Position numbers and translations under genes: made by a program | Shown: positions 44,454 through 53,812 of the stretch, one piece after another | Position numbering within the stretch: position 1 is the first letter of the stretch | How the letters are laid out: every line of letters starts with the position of its first letter | Assembly: GCA_021776515.1 (NCBI GenBank) | Contig: JAJFFS010000017.1 | Span: forward strand, 1 to 64,000 | Direction of reading: 5' to 3' | Length of the DNA: 64,000 nucleotides | From: Robiginitomaculum sp. | GTDB taxonomy: Bacteria > Pseudomonadota > Alphaproteobacteria > Caulobacterales > Maricaulaceae | The notes under the pieces: model-generated | Seen by the model: only the letters and a program-made list of their open reading frames with translations | Databases searched by the model: none | What the model was told of the DNA's origin: nothing

Positions 44454-45517
44454 GCCAGAAAAACCCTGAAAAACAACCTGAATCAGCGCCAGTTGCGTTG
44501 GCCAAGACGGGTAAAAAAAAGCTGATTATTATTTTTCTTGTCTCGGTTTTGTTATTGATTGCAATAGCCTCTGCCGGGGCTTGGTATGTCTGGAACAACG
44601 TTATCTTGCATTCTCTGGCTGTACCGGGGCCATCAAACCATGAGCAGACCTTTGTGGTGGCACCGGGGGCCGGTGCCAATACCATTGCCTATCAGCTTGA
44701 AGACAAGGGGCTAATTAGTCACGTCAACTATTTTCGTATTAAAATGCGCCTTGCCGGAGAGGGGGTGACGTTGAAAGCCGGGGAGTATCTAATTCCGGCA
44801 AACGCCAGCATTGATGACATTTTTGCGCAACTTCAGGCTGGTAAAATTATCCACTATCTGGTGACAATTGCCGAGGGGCGCACGTCACGTGAAATCATGG
44901 GTATTGTGCGCGATAGTCCAGTTCTCAGTGGGGAGATCAAGGACGTTCCACCAGAAGGTTCTTTGTTGCCGGAAAGTTATTCTGTAACACGCAATGCAGA
45001 CCGTCAGGCGTTAATAGCGCGTATGCAGACTGACATGACAACTTTGCTGGAGAGCGCATGGGAAGGCCGCGATCCCGACTTGCCGCTGGCCAGCAAGGAG
45101 GAGGCGTTGATCCTGGCCTCAATAGTAGAGAAAGAAACGGGCATTGCTGGTGAGCGTCCACAAGTGGCCGCTGTTTTTATTAACCGCTTGAGGCGACCCA
45201 TGCGGCTGGAGAGTGACCCGACCATCCTTTATGGGCTGAATGGTGGCCGACCTTTGGGCCGTGGGCTCAGACGCTCAGAAATAGCCCGCAAAACGGCGTG
45301 GAATACTTACCAGATCGATGGCTTGCCGCCGACGCCCATTTGCAACCCCGGGCGCGATGCCATTATGGCTGTGTTGCACCCGGCGAAGACCAAAGATTTG
45401 TACTTTGTTGCGGATGGTTCTGGTGGTCATGTGTTTGCCTCGACCTATCGGGCGCACCTGCGTAATGTGGCACAGTGGCGCAAAATTGAACGCCGGCGCA
45501 AAAGGGCGAAACGATGA
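44450..45517 (+). CDS. mltG: Endolytic peptidoglycan transglycosylase MltG, GTG start
   Basis: 355-residue YceG/MltG family protein anchored by an N-terminal helix (IIIFLVSVLLLIAIASAGAWYVW). The catalytic glutamate is in ALILASIVEKETG, and downstream come NRLRRPMRLESDPTILYGL and GLPPTPICNPGRDAI. It cuts nascent glycan strands to end elongation. The GTG start overlaps the fabF stop (GTGA), and the stop overlaps yicC. Confidence 0.95.
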   Translation: MSQKNPEKQPESAPVALAKTGKKKLIIIFLVSVLLLIAIASAGAWYVWNNVILHSLAVPGPSNHEQTFVVAPGAGANTIAYQLEDKGLISHVNYFRIKMRLAGEGVTLKAGEYLIPANASIDDIFAQLQAGKIIHYLVTIAEGRTSREIMGIVRDSPVLSGEIKDVPPEGSLLPESYSVTRNADRQALIARMQTDMTTLLESAWEGRDPDLPLASKEEALILASIVEKETGIAGERPQVAAVFINRLRRPMRLESDPTILYGLNGGRPLGRGLRRSEIARKTAWNTYQIDGLPPTPICNPGRDAIMAVLHPAKTKDLYFVADGSGGHVFASTYRAHLRNVAQWRKIERRRKRAKR

Positions 45518-46398
45518 GCATATCCAGCATGACCGGGTTCGCCCGCGTAGAAGGCGCGTATGAAGGCTGGACCTGGGTCTGGGAGGTGCGCAGCGTTAAT
45601 GGCCGGGGTCTGGATATTCGTATGCGTTTGCCAAACGGCTTTGAGGCGCTTGAACCGCAGGTCCGCGCGGCCGCCAAATCGACTTTGCGGCGTGGTAATG
45701 TGCAGGTGAGCCTGCAATATGAGCGCGCCGAGGGTGGTGCAGAGCGGATTGTTCATGAAGACATTGCGCGCCAAATGGTTTCGGCTCTTCAGCCGCTGGT
45801 TGATGATGGGCTTGCCCGTCCGGCCAGCGTGGATGGACTTTTGGCGGTGCGCGGCGTTGTTGATGTGCCGCGCATTGGTGATGCCCCTGAAGCATTAGCG
45901 CTTATACAAGAAGCCATGGCGAAGAATATTGCGCCCCTGTTTGGCGCACTGGGCGATGCCCGAAATACTGAAGGTCATGAGACTGAAAAGGTTCTCGCTG
46001 CTGCGTTTGATGAAATTGAAACCCTGACACGCCGTGCCCGTGATTGCGCCGGTGCACAACCCGAAGCTATCAAGCAAAAACTTTATCAGCAAATTTCCAC
46101 TTTGCTAGACGGACAGGAGTTTGATTCTGACAGGTTGGGGCAAGAAGCGGCAATGCTGGCGGTCAAGGCTGATGTTCGTGAGGAACTGGACCGCCTGGGT
46201 GCTCATATCGCGGCAGGCCGGGCGTTGATGATCGATGAAGGGGCGGTGGGACGTAAGCTGGAGTTTTTGGCACAGGAATTTAACCGTGAAGCCAATACAT
46301 TATGCTCAAAGTCTTCGGATATGCACTTGACCGAAATTGGTTTGGCGTTGAAAACCACAATTGATCAGGTGAAGGAGCAAGCTGCCAATGTCGAATAA
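45514..46398 (+). CDS. YicC-family endoribonuclease
   Basis: 294 residues with ISSMTGFARVEG at the start and LGAHIAAGRALMIDEGAVGRKLEFLAQEFNREANTLCSKSSDMHLTEIGLALKTTIDQVKEQAANVE at the end, both diagnostic. E. coli YicC is a ribonuclease involved in small-RNA turnover. It is coupled to mltG by ATGA and to gmk by an 11-base overlap. Confidence 0.94.
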   Translation: MSISSMTGFARVEGAYEGWTWVWEVRSVNGRGLDIRMRLPNGFEALEPQVRAAAKSTLRRGNVQVSLQYERAEGGAERIVHEDIARQMVSALQPLVDDGLARPASVDGLLAVRGVVDVPRIGDAPEALALIQEAMAKNIAPLFGALGDARNTEGHETEKVLAAAFDEIETLTRRARDCAGAQPEAIKQKLYQQISTLLDGQEFDSDRLGQEAAMLAVKADVREELDRLGAHIAAGRALMIDEGAVGRKLEFLAQEFNREANTLCSKSSDMHLTEIGLALKTTIDQVKEQAANVE

Positions 46399-47029
46399 CA
46401 AACGTGAGCGACGTGGCTTGATGTTGATCCTTTCCGGTCCGTCAGGCGCTGGTAAAACCGCACTAAGTCATCTTTTGCTGGATGAATATAAGGATATGGA
46501 GCTTTCTATATCATCCACTACTCGCGCCCCGCGGCGCGGCGAGGTGGATGGCAAAGACTATAACTTTGTTGATGAAGATACTTTCCAGAATATGGCAGAA
46601 AATGATGATTTTCTTGAATGGGCAGAAGTATTTGGTGCACTTTACGGCACACCAAAGGCCGCCGTGGAAGCAGCGCTTGGTAAAGGCCGTGATGTTCTTT
46701 TTGATATTGACTGGCAAGGTGCCCAACAACTGAAACAGGCGGCTGCCAGCGATCTTGTTAAAGTTTTTATCTTGCCTCCTAACCTAAAAGAGCTGGAGGC
46801 TAGACTTCGCAAGCGTGATCAGGACCACGATAGTGTGATTGCAGAGCGTATGGCCCGCGCCCGCGATGAAATCAGCCATTGGGGTGAGTATCATTACGTC
46901 ATCGTCAATGAGGATGTAGAGAGTTCTATGGACGATTTGCGGGCTATACTTTCCGCCGAAAGACGTCTGCGTAAACGCCAACCCTGGTTAGCTGGTTTTG
47001 TCAGAAACATGACACAGCCGTTTAATTGA
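46388..47029 (+). CDS. gmk: Guanylate kinase
   Basis: 213 residues. Converts GMP to GDP. P-loop SGPSGAGKTALSHLL, GMP-binding STTRAPRRGEVDGKDY, and FDIDWQGAQQL. Last gene of the fab-mltG-yicC-gmk run. Confidence 0.97.
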   Translation: MSNNKRERRGLMLILSGPSGAGKTALSHLLLDEYKDMELSISSTTRAPRRGEVDGKDYNFVDEDTFQNMAENDDFLEWAEVFGALYGTPKAAVEAALGKGRDVLFDIDWQGAQQLKQAAASDLVKVFILPPNLKELEARLRKRDQDHDSVIAERMARARDEISHWGEYHYVIVNEDVESSMDDLRAILSAERRLRKRQPWLAGFVRNMTQPFN

Positions 47030-47070
47030 TCGGCGAATTACAGGCTTATGGTTGGTTGGTGCAACCCACT

Positions 47071-47107
47071 TTTCGAGGCTCACTGCGTTCGCGCCTCAGA
47101 GTGAGGA
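47071..47107. repeat. Dispersed palindromic repeat (TTTCGAG...TGAGG family)
   Basis: Same element as at 22174-22215, in opposite orientation: TTTCGAGGCTCACTGCGTTC then GCGCCTCAGAGTGAGGA. It sits between convergent gmk and the SdpI-like gene. Confidence 0.65.
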
Positions 47108-47128
47108 AATCATAATCACCACCTCATC

Positions 47129-47710
47129 TCAACGGACAAGCCTGAGCCAGGTCGTGCGAGCTATAACCAGTAATACGGGCACGGCAAGAATAGGAAGGGC
47201 CACTTTATCGGCAAGGCTGTCTGGCAAGACAAGCCAGGCCATGGCATAGCCAAAACCGGCAAGTACAAACATCCAGCCAGCAAAGCGTTTCAAGGATTGT
47301 AATTGTGTGGGGGCGCACTTTTCCTCGCCAAATGGCTCAAGTTTTTTAGGCAAAGCATTGCCAATAACGACCATGAAAGCCCCAAGCATCACCGCAACAA
47401 GGCGATCGGGCGAGCTGTCATCAATAATGTGATAATTTTGCGATATTTTTAATGCAAAAGTACCGGCAAGCATTATGCCTGCAAAGCTGATACCGAGCAT
47501 CAAATTTTGTTTGCCACCTTCAAGTATGTTGCGACAAGCTTTTGAGCGCTGGAAAAGTATAATGCTAATCCATGCTGCTGGCAGGAAAATCATACCAATA
47601 CCCCATCGCAAGCTTTTTTCTGGTTCCAGAGCCCACATCCATGCGCCAAGAACTATCACCAGCAATGTCAATACAGGTGCCAGTGAGGAGAGGGATTTTG
47701 AACTAATCAT
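47129..47710 (-). CDS. SdpI-like six-helix membrane protein
   Basis: 193 residues with about six membrane helices. The stretch VVIGNALPK...LQSLKRFAGWMFVLAGFGYA matches the SdpI/YhfL pattern GN.LPK...(loop)...R..GW.F...G. In Bacillus subtilis SdpI confers immunity to the SDP toxin and signals to SdpR. The usual N...G.R.PW segment of the loop is not evident. It overlaps the ArsR-type gene by eight bases. Confidence 0.75.
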   Translation of the reverse strand: MISSKSLSSLAPVLTLLVIVLGAWMWALEPEKSLRWGIGMIFLPAAWISIILFQRSKACRNILEGGKQNLMLGISFAGIMLAGTFALKISQNYHIIDDSSPDRLVAVMLGAFMVVIGNALPKKLEPFGEEKCAPTQLQSLKRFAGWMFVLAGFGYAMAWLVLPDSLADKVALPILAVPVLLVIARTTWLRLVR

Positions 47711-48011
47711 TGTGAGTTTCCTTGTTATTTGTGTGCGTTTCGTCAGGTTTCAGTTCCAGCCCGATCGCACCTGTAAATGCCAGCAAGGCATCTTCCAGCA
47801 CCGACAGCCTCAGCCGGTAAATGACAGATTTACCGTCTTTGGTGGCGTCCACCAGATCAGCTTCTCGCAGAACCGCGAAGTGTGCCGACATGGTTGGCTT
47901 GGAGACGGCAAAATGTTCCGCCAGTTCGCCTGCGCTCATCGGCTTGTCGCGCAATAATTGCAGGACGTGCCGCCGGGTAGGATCAGAGAGTGCTTTAAAT
48001 ACCTTGTTCAT
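47703..48011 (-). CDS. ArsR-family repressor, SdpR-like
   Basis: 102 residues: MNKVFKALSDPTRRHVLQLLRDKPMSAGELAEHFAVSKPTMSAHFAVLREADLVDATKDGKSVIYRL, a winged helix-turn-helix very close in pattern to SdpR. No cysteine metal-binding motif is present, so metal sensing is unlikely. It probably represses its own operon through the palindrome just upstream. Confidence 0.88.
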   Translation of the reverse strand: MNKVFKALSDPTRRHVLQLLRDKPMSAGELAEHFAVSKPTMSAHFAVLREADLVDATKDGKSVIYRLRLSVLEDALLAFTGAIGLELKPDETHTNNKETHND

Positions 48012-48014
48012 GAA

Positions 48015-48047
48015 TAGATAATTAGCTAATCATCTAAATGATGTCAA
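48015..48047 (-). promoter_or_regulatory. Promoter and operator of the sdpR-like operon
   Basis: A 22-base palindrome (48015-48036; TAGATA-ATTAGCTAAT-CATCTA, one mismatched pair) begins four bases before the start codon. On the minus strand TTGACA (48047-48042) lies 17 bases from TAATTA (48024-48019) inside the palindrome. Repressor binding would block the -10 region. Initiation here would give an almost leaderless mRNA. Confidence 0.6.
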
Positions 48048-48116
48048 TGTTATGATGTGAATAAAAAAATGTTTCATTTTAAGTGTATGAAATAACAAAT
48101 GTTATTCTTGAAAATC

Positions 48117-48974
48117 TTAAGCTTTGGCCTTTCGCCAGATACGCGCCAGGGCAAAAAAAGCTTCTGGTGGCAAAACTTCTGGCCTGTTGGTAGGGGCTAT
48201 TTCTGCCTCAGCCAGCCAGCGGCCAGTATCAAGCCCGACCGCTTTAGCGCAGGGTTTCAGGCTGGCGCGCAACATTTTACGGCGTTGGCCAAAGGCGGCG
48301 CGGGTGACGTGTTCCAGTGCGTCCAGATCGGCAAAGCGGTCGTTCTCAGGCTTCGGGGTGAGGTGAACCACAGCAGAGTCTACTTTGGGCGGGGGGCTGA
48401 AGGCGGCGGCAGGAATATCAAACAGTAAATGCGCATCGGCAATGGCGGCGGTTAACACGGCAAGGCGGCCATAGGCAGAACTTCCGGGTTTGGCGACAAT
48501 CCGTTCGGCCACTTCGCGCTGGAACATCAAAGTCAGGGACGTCCAGAAAAGCGGCTTTGCGGTAAGCCAGTTAATCAAAAGCTGTGTGCCCACATTATAA
48601 GGCAGGTTGGAGACGATTTTCAACGGCTGGCCGTGGCTGCCAAGGGTGGCCATATTGGTGCGCAGGGCATCTTCATATCGCACGTCCAGGGCACCATCAC
48701 TGGCTGTATTGATCTCGTCCAGGAGGGGGGCAAAGCGTGTGTCTTTGTCCACCGCAATAACCTTTGCACCACTTTCCAGTAAGGCCCGGGTGAGGCCACC
48801 GGGGCCGGGGCCGACCTCAACAACAAGCTCGCCGGGGCCGGTGCCAGCTGCCCTGGCTATTTTACGGGTGAGGTTCAGATCAAACAAAAAATGCTGGCCC
48901 AGTGATTTATGCGCCCGAAGCCCAAGGCGCTCTACGCACGCGCCCACAGGGGGCAGGTCATCAAGCGCGGTCAT
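48117..48974 (-). CDS. ksgA: 16S rRNA dimethyladenosine transferase KsgA/RsmA
   Basis: 285 residues. Dimethylates the two adjacent adenosines near the 3' end of 16S rRNA. Motifs: SLGQHFLFDLNLTRKIA, VEVGPGPGGLTRALL (SAM site), and IVSNLPYNVGTQLL (catalytic NLPY). The ATG overlaps the pdxA end by 14 bases. Confidence 0.96.
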   Translation of the reverse strand: MTALDDLPPVGACVERLGLRAHKSLGQHFLFDLNLTRKIARAAGTGPGELVVEVGPGPGGLTRALLESGAKVIAVDKDTRFAPLLDEINTASDGALDVRYEDALRTNMATLGSHGQPLKIVSNLPYNVGTQLLINWLTAKPLFWTSLTLMFQREVAERIVAKPGSSAYGRLAVLTAAIADAHLLFDIPAAAFSPPPKVDSAVVHLTPKPENDRFADLDALEHVTRAAFGQRRKMLRASLKPCAKAVGLDTGRWLAEAEIAPTNRPEVLPPEAFFALARIWRKAKA

Positions 48975-50007
48975 AGGACTGCCTGTTGGCGCTCATCAAT
49001 GCGGCGGCTTTAAGGGCAGCAATCAGGCTGTCGGGGCGGGCGCTGCCTTTACCGGCAATGGCAAACCCGGTGCCATGATCCGGGGATGTACGGATGAAGG
49101 GCAGACCTAGTGTGGTGTTAATGCCACCATGAAAATCAAGCGTTTTGACCGGGATCAGTCCCTGATCATGGTACAGGGCCAGTACCGCATCATAGGTCTC
49201 GCGCGCGTCTTTGCGAAACAGGGCATCAGAGGGCTGGGCATCGGTAATGGAAATACCCTGCGCCCGCAAAGCGCTGGCCGCCGGGTTAATGATGGAAATT
49301 TCCTCTTTGCCCATGGTCCCGTCTTCGCCCGCATGAGGGTTAAGGCCACACAAGGCAATCCGGGGGTGGGGGATACCAAAATCACGTTTTAACGCCTGAT
49401 CCAGAACCTGGGCAGTGTGGATAATCGCCTTGGTATCAAGAGAATCAGCCACATCTTTTAGCGGGATATGTACCGTCATGAGTGCGACACGAAGGCCGCC
49501 GCCACACAGCATCATGACAGGACCGCGGGGGTGTTGCCAGTCTTCCCAGCTCGCGGCCAGTTGGCCTAAAAACTCTGTGTGGCCAGGGTGTGCAAAACCC
49601 GCATCATAAAGCACTGATTTGGCAATAGGGTTGGTGACTATTGCACCAACTTTTCCAGTCATGACCAGCTTTGTCGCCCTCTCTATGGAAGCGATCACGG
49701 TGTCGGCATTGGCCGTATCTGGTTTTCCTGCACGTACCGGGGCTGGAAGATTTAAAGGCAAAACCGGCAAATGGCTCGCAAAAATAGAGACAACCTCTTC
49801 CGGTGAGGTTATGCCAACAGGTTCAGGTTGATGATGCTGATCCGCATAATGGCGGGCGAGCTCAAGGTTGCCGATAAGGAAAAATGGGATGCCCTTATCG
49901 TGTAAGTACTCCCATGCCTGGGCCGTTATTTCAGGCCCTATACCGGCCGGATCACCCATACTTAGGGCGATGGGCAGATGTGGTTCAGTATTATTTATGA
50001 ATTTCAA
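48961..50007 (-). CDS. pdxA: 4-hydroxythreonine-4-phosphate dehydrogenase PdxA, TTG start
   Basis: 348 residues. Pyridoxal phosphate pathway enzyme. The TTG at 50007 is the likely start because the family N-terminus IALSMGDPAGIGPEI begins 12 residues in, and no ATG precedes it. Metal-binding histidines are in AHPGHTEFLGQL, LYHDQGLIPVK and TSPDHGTGF. It overlaps surA by 17 bases; the surA-pdxA-ksgA order is conserved. Confidence 0.95.
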   Translation of the reverse strand: MKFINNTEPHLPIALSMGDPAGIGPEITAQAWEYLHDKGIPFFLIGNLELARHYADQHHQPEPVGITSPEEVVSIFASHLPVLPLNLPAPVRAGKPDTANADTVIASIERATKLVMTGKVGAIVTNPIAKSVLYDAGFAHPGHTEFLGQLAASWEDWQHPRGPVMMLCGGGLRVALMTVHIPLKDVADSLDTKAIIHTAQVLDQALKRDFGIPHPRIALCGLNPHAGEDGTMGKEEISIINPAASALRAQGISITDAQPSDALFRKDARETYDAVLALYHDQGLIPVKTLDFHGGINTTLGLPFIRTSPDHGTGFAIAGKGSARPDSLIAALKAAALMSANRQSYDRA

Positions 50008-51223
50008 CCGTTGAATCCCGGCGCAGGTCGCGCAGATAGCGTTTGGATAACATGGCCAGACGCGTATTAATCAACTGATCGGCGATCTGATCGTCATCCG
50101 GGATGCCTGCGCCTTCGGCATAGTGTTTGCTACACACCATAAATGCGGTGGCACCTTGTGGACTTTCTACAGGTTGCGAGGATTGTCCAGGTTGCAAATT
50201 TTCGAGGACGACGCGCACCGCTGGTGATAGATCACTCAGGGCCACATCATCAAAAGCATTTGTAAAGGCGTCAGAAATTTTATCTTGAATCTTTTCCGCA
50301 TCCTCGCAGGTTTTAATTTTCTTCAAATATGATTTGAGAGCACCATCCTGTTCGGTAGGGGCTACGATTTGAAGGAAGCTGACTACCATGGGAGCGCCGC
50401 CATCCTTACGATCCCGAAGCGCAATAATATAATATCCACCGGGTACTTTTATTGGCTGTGAAATTGTGCCGGCCTGCATCTGGTCAAGGGTGGTTCTGAC
50501 TTCTTCGGGCAAGTCATCTTTGTGAACCCAGCCAACATCACCACCTTGAGCTGCTGAGGGGGCTGATGAAAACTGCTGTGCTACAGCCTGAAACGGTGCC
50601 CCTTCTTTAATCTGCTGTATCAAGGACAGACTACCTTGGTAGATGACGGGATCTTGTTCAGGGGATGGCGATTCAAGTAAAACTTCTGAAATCAGGAATT
50701 GAGGTTTTGAAATAGAGGCTTCCATACGAGCTTTGGATTGAGCAATCTGGTTATTGCTGACCCGTACCCGCTGGCCATAGCGCCCATTGACTAATATTTG
50801 CCAGGCAATTTCGGCACGTATTTGATCTTCCAGTGTTACCGGTGAAATGCCAGATTTGAGCAAATCATTTTTGACGTCCTCAAGGGTTACGTTGTTTTGT
50901 CGCGCAATACGGCCAATAGCCTGGTCAATCTCCGCCTGTGATACAGTGATATCAAACTTCTTGGTTTCCTGTATTTGTAGATGCTCATCAATCAGTCCGC
51001 GCAGCGCCTGTTGTTGTATGCGGGCAATGGTTTGCTCATCCGGTTGAATACCAGCAGAGGAAATAATCATACGCATACGCTGGCGCACATCAAAGGTGGA
51101 GATGACCTCGTCATTGACGATAGCGGCCACACCTTCAGAATTTTGCGCCAAAGCAGGTTGCTGGCCGACGCTGATTAGCGCCAGGAACAAAAGGAAGGTC
51201 AAGAAAGTTTTTTGCACGATCAT
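49991..51223 (-). CDS. surA: Periplasmic chaperone SurA
   Basis: 410 residues with a signal peptide ending ALAQ. N-terminal SurA domain (GVAAIVNDEVISTFDVRQRMRMII) and a parvulin domain (PQFLISEVLLESP...GGDVGWVHKDDLPEEV...GGYYIIALRDRK). It delivers outer membrane proteins, including LptD, whose gene lies just upstream. Confidence 0.93.
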   Translation of the reverse strand: MIVQKTFLTFLLFLALISVGQQPALAQNSEGVAAIVNDEVISTFDVRQRMRMIISSAGIQPDEQTIARIQQQALRGLIDEHLQIQETKKFDITVSQAEIDQAIGRIARQNNVTLEDVKNDLLKSGISPVTLEDQIRAEIAWQILVNGRYGQRVRVSNNQIAQSKARMEASISKPQFLISEVLLESPSPEQDPVIYQGSLSLIQQIKEGAPFQAVAQQFSSAPSAAQGGDVGWVHKDDLPEEVRTTLDQMQAGTISQPIKVPGGYYIIALRDRKDGGAPMVVSFLQIVAPTEQDGALKSYLKKIKTCEDAEKIQDKISDAFTNAFDDVALSDLSPAVRVVLENLQPGQSSQPVESPQGATAFMVCSKHYAEGAGIPDDDQIADQLINTRLAMLSKRYLRDLRRDSTVEIHK

Positions 51224-51322
51224 AGGGTGTGTCTAGTCAGAGAATTGGGCCAAATTTTGGCTAACATACTGGAAAGAAGTGGGAGCGCAATTGCCAGAAC
51301 TGCACCATTTATGGCCTGGAGC

Positions 51323-53635
51323 CTAACGCGAGCCAAATGAACCAAGCGTGACCAGTGTGAAACGGATGCCAATAGATGCGTTAGGGGTAAGCGTGCGGTC
51401 TGATGTATTGTTATTGCGATAGGTGATTTCCAGACTGGAACAGTCATCCTTATAAGTCAGGCCAAGGTTAATGCCTGTCGCGCGCTTTAAGGCGAGATCA
51501 CGGGTTGCACTGCCAGATACAGACCAGTGTCGGGTCAGGCCAATTGAGGCACTACCGCGAATTTCTTCAGTGGGGCGGCCAGAGATAATGGCATCATCAA
51601 AATTCAGATAGCCGACCGAGGCACTAAAACCATGCAAGACTTTTGACAAAGGACCAAGTTGGTTTTTTTGTAAATTAATGGTGGCATCGGTTTCTATACG
51701 ACTCACGTTGAAATCGTTCTTGTCAAACCGTGCATGTGAACGAAGATTAAGAACCGAACTGGGCGAAATAGAAAATGTGCTGACATAGTCAGATGTCTTG
51801 TTACGCAAGCCTGAATCAAGGGCAAAATCTGTATTAACCCGGGATCGAAAAACCTGCCCCGCCAGAAGGGATACTGTCCCGCTCTTGCCCCATTGCCCGG
51901 AAATGCGGCCACCAACATTGGCGCGTAAACCACCCTCCCAACGATCGAAGCCGGAAAAACGATTTGCTGAAAAAAGGCTGGCCCCATCCAGGGCAACGGC
52001 GATGCTATCTTCATTGGGAATGATGGATTGTTGTGTGCCGACAACATTACCCTGGGTATCGGTTGTAAAACTTGTAAAAGTCCCTGCGCCACTACCATTA
52101 GGGCTGGCGGCAAGTTGTACCAACGGCTCCAGGGTCCAGCTAATATTACGGCCCGGGCGGAAAAAGGGCCAGCGCAGATCAGCGCCAATAACGCCAAGGG
52201 CGCGTGCCAGTGATTGATTATCAGTACCCAGATCAGCAAAAAAGTCCGGGTTATGTATCGAATAAATATCTGTTCTTCCTTGCGCGAAGGGGCGCATTAC
52301 CATGCCGTTCTTTGCGACTAGCCTGCGAGACCAATCCACTGAAAATGAGGCGCGGCGGCTATCTATACCGTCAATACGCGTCAGGCTCACCGTGTTGGCA
52401 CGAAGCAGCACATTGCCACCAAGAAGCGGATCATCAGCATGATGCCGAAGGTCTAAAAGCGGGCCAACAATGGGGAACTGGTCATCCACATCACCTGCAC
52501 GCAAGCCTTGAAACCGGATAACACCAGCTTGTGCAAAAAACTGTTCATTTTGGCCTTGCGCATAAATCTGGTTATCAAGACGCAAGGAGTTCGTTTGGTA
52601 AATGCCGCGGGTTGCTGTTTCGCCCTGAATGTCATAGCGGCGTAAAAACAGATCGTCGGTAACGCCTGCCGCACCGAATCCCCAATCCCAGTTCTTGCTC
52701 AGTGAAAACCGGCCGGCAGCAAAAATGTGCCCACGAATTTTTTTATTACCGAATTTGGTTCCTTCACCATCAAAATCCTGTTCATAGGTAATGCTGCCAT
52801 TAAGGTGGGTTGGACCAGAATGAAAATTACGCCGGGCTTCGCCAAATAATAATGGATTTACCTTTGTAAACACACGCGGCGTGAGGGTGGCATCGGCGTA
52901 GGGGCCTAGCACTTGATAATAAGGCTGTTCATAGAAAAAGCCGTATTTTCCTGATTGACCTATCTGTGGAAACAATAAACCAGAGCGGCGACCTGCCTCG
53001 GGATCAGGATGCGAAAATACAGGTGAGTAGAATACCGGAATACCCTTCACTTCAAACACCGCATCACGATAATTAATCATTTGTGTGTTTTGGTTTTGAA
53101 CAACCTTGCGGGCTCGCAATCGCCAGGTGGGTTTATGTGATCCATCATCTTCCGTTGCAGCACATGCTTTGCAAGCAGTGTAAAAGGCCTTGGTCAGTGT
53201 GTTGCGGGCACCATCCTTGGAATGTGTTGCCTGGGTCGCGCCAATAGTTGCGTTATTTGTCAGCCGTGCAAAAAAAGCGAGGGCAACCGCAGAGCTAAGG
53301 TCATCGCTTAGTTCCATCTCTTCAGCAAATTCAACGGTACCATCGGTATCGACTATGATGACATTGCCTATGGCGTGAATACGCTTTGTCGTCTGATAAT
53401 AATATAAGGTGTCTGCTTTGAGAATGCGTCCTTCAAAATGGGCTTCTACATTACCTTGCGCAATATATCGCTCATTCTGCGCATCGTCGATTAGCTCATT
53501 GGCTTGCAATAGAACCGGTTGTTGTTCAGAGGCTTTGGCCTTGGGTGCGTTTTGGGCATAGGCGTTCTGTGAGAGTGCAAGAACGCCAAAGCTGACAGCC
53601 AGAACAGCGTAAAATCGGGTAAAATTCTGTCCCAT
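51323..53635 (-). CDS. lptD: LPS-assembly protein LptD
   Basis: 770 residues. Signal peptide, then an OstA jellyroll (ANELIDDAQNERYIAQGNVEAHFEGRILKADTLYYYQTTKRIHAIGNV) and a large beta-barrel with KVNPLLFGEARRNF and a terminal aromatic strand. It places LPS in the outer leaflet. Cysteines near residue 155-160 (ACKACAA) and 740 are candidates for the disulfide known in LptD. An upstream GGAGGA is rather far (13 bases) from the ATG. Confidence 0.93.
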   Translation of the reverse strand: MGQNFTRFYAVLAVSFGVLALSQNAYAQNAPKAKASEQQPVLLQANELIDDAQNERYIAQGNVEAHFEGRILKADTLYYYQTTKRIHAIGNVIIVDTDGTVEFAEEMELSDDLSSAVALAFFARLTNNATIGATQATHSKDGARNTLTKAFYTACKACAATEDDGSHKPTWRLRARKVVQNQNTQMINYRDAVFEVKGIPVFYSPVFSHPDPEAGRRSGLLFPQIGQSGKYGFFYEQPYYQVLGPYADATLTPRVFTKVNPLLFGEARRNFHSGPTHLNGSITYEQDFDGEGTKFGNKKIRGHIFAAGRFSLSKNWDWGFGAAGVTDDLFLRRYDIQGETATRGIYQTNSLRLDNQIYAQGQNEQFFAQAGVIRFQGLRAGDVDDQFPIVGPLLDLRHHADDPLLGGNVLLRANTVSLTRIDGIDSRRASFSVDWSRRLVAKNGMVMRPFAQGRTDIYSIHNPDFFADLGTDNQSLARALGVIGADLRWPFFRPGRNISWTLEPLVQLAASPNGSGAGTFTSFTTDTQGNVVGTQQSIIPNEDSIAVALDGASLFSANRFSGFDRWEGGLRANVGGRISGQWGKSGTVSLLAGQVFRSRVNTDFALDSGLRNKTSDYVSTFSISPSSVLNLRSHARFDKNDFNVSRIETDATINLQKNQLGPLSKVLHGFSASVGYLNFDDAIISGRPTEEIRGSASIGLTRHWSVSGSATRDLALKRATGINLGLTYKDDCSSLEITYRNNNTSDRTLTPNASIGIRFTLVTLGSFGSR

Positions 53636-53688
53636 AGCCAGTTTGTTGCATCCTCCAGGGTCTTAACGCTAAAACAGATGCCATGTCT

Positions 53689-53738
53689 GCCAGCTTTACT
53701 ATTCAGACTCAAGGCCAGCTTTACTGTTCAGACTCAAG
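53689..53738. repeat. 25-bp direct tandem duplication upstream of lptD
   Basis: Two adjacent 25-base copies, GCCAGCTTTACT(A/G)TTCAGACTCAAG, with one difference, located 54-103 bases before the lptD start codon in the lptG-lptD spacer. Confidence 0.8.
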
Positions 53739-53812
53739 GAATGTCACCTTAAGTGTTTTCATAAACGAACTCAATTAACGCGTCCATGCTTGCCATCGTT
53801 GATGGCTGCAAT

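Noticed and set aside
47129-48011. A toxin gene partner for the SdpRI-like pair
   Set aside because: Both flanks are gmk and ksgA; no small secreted precursor or processing genes are visible.
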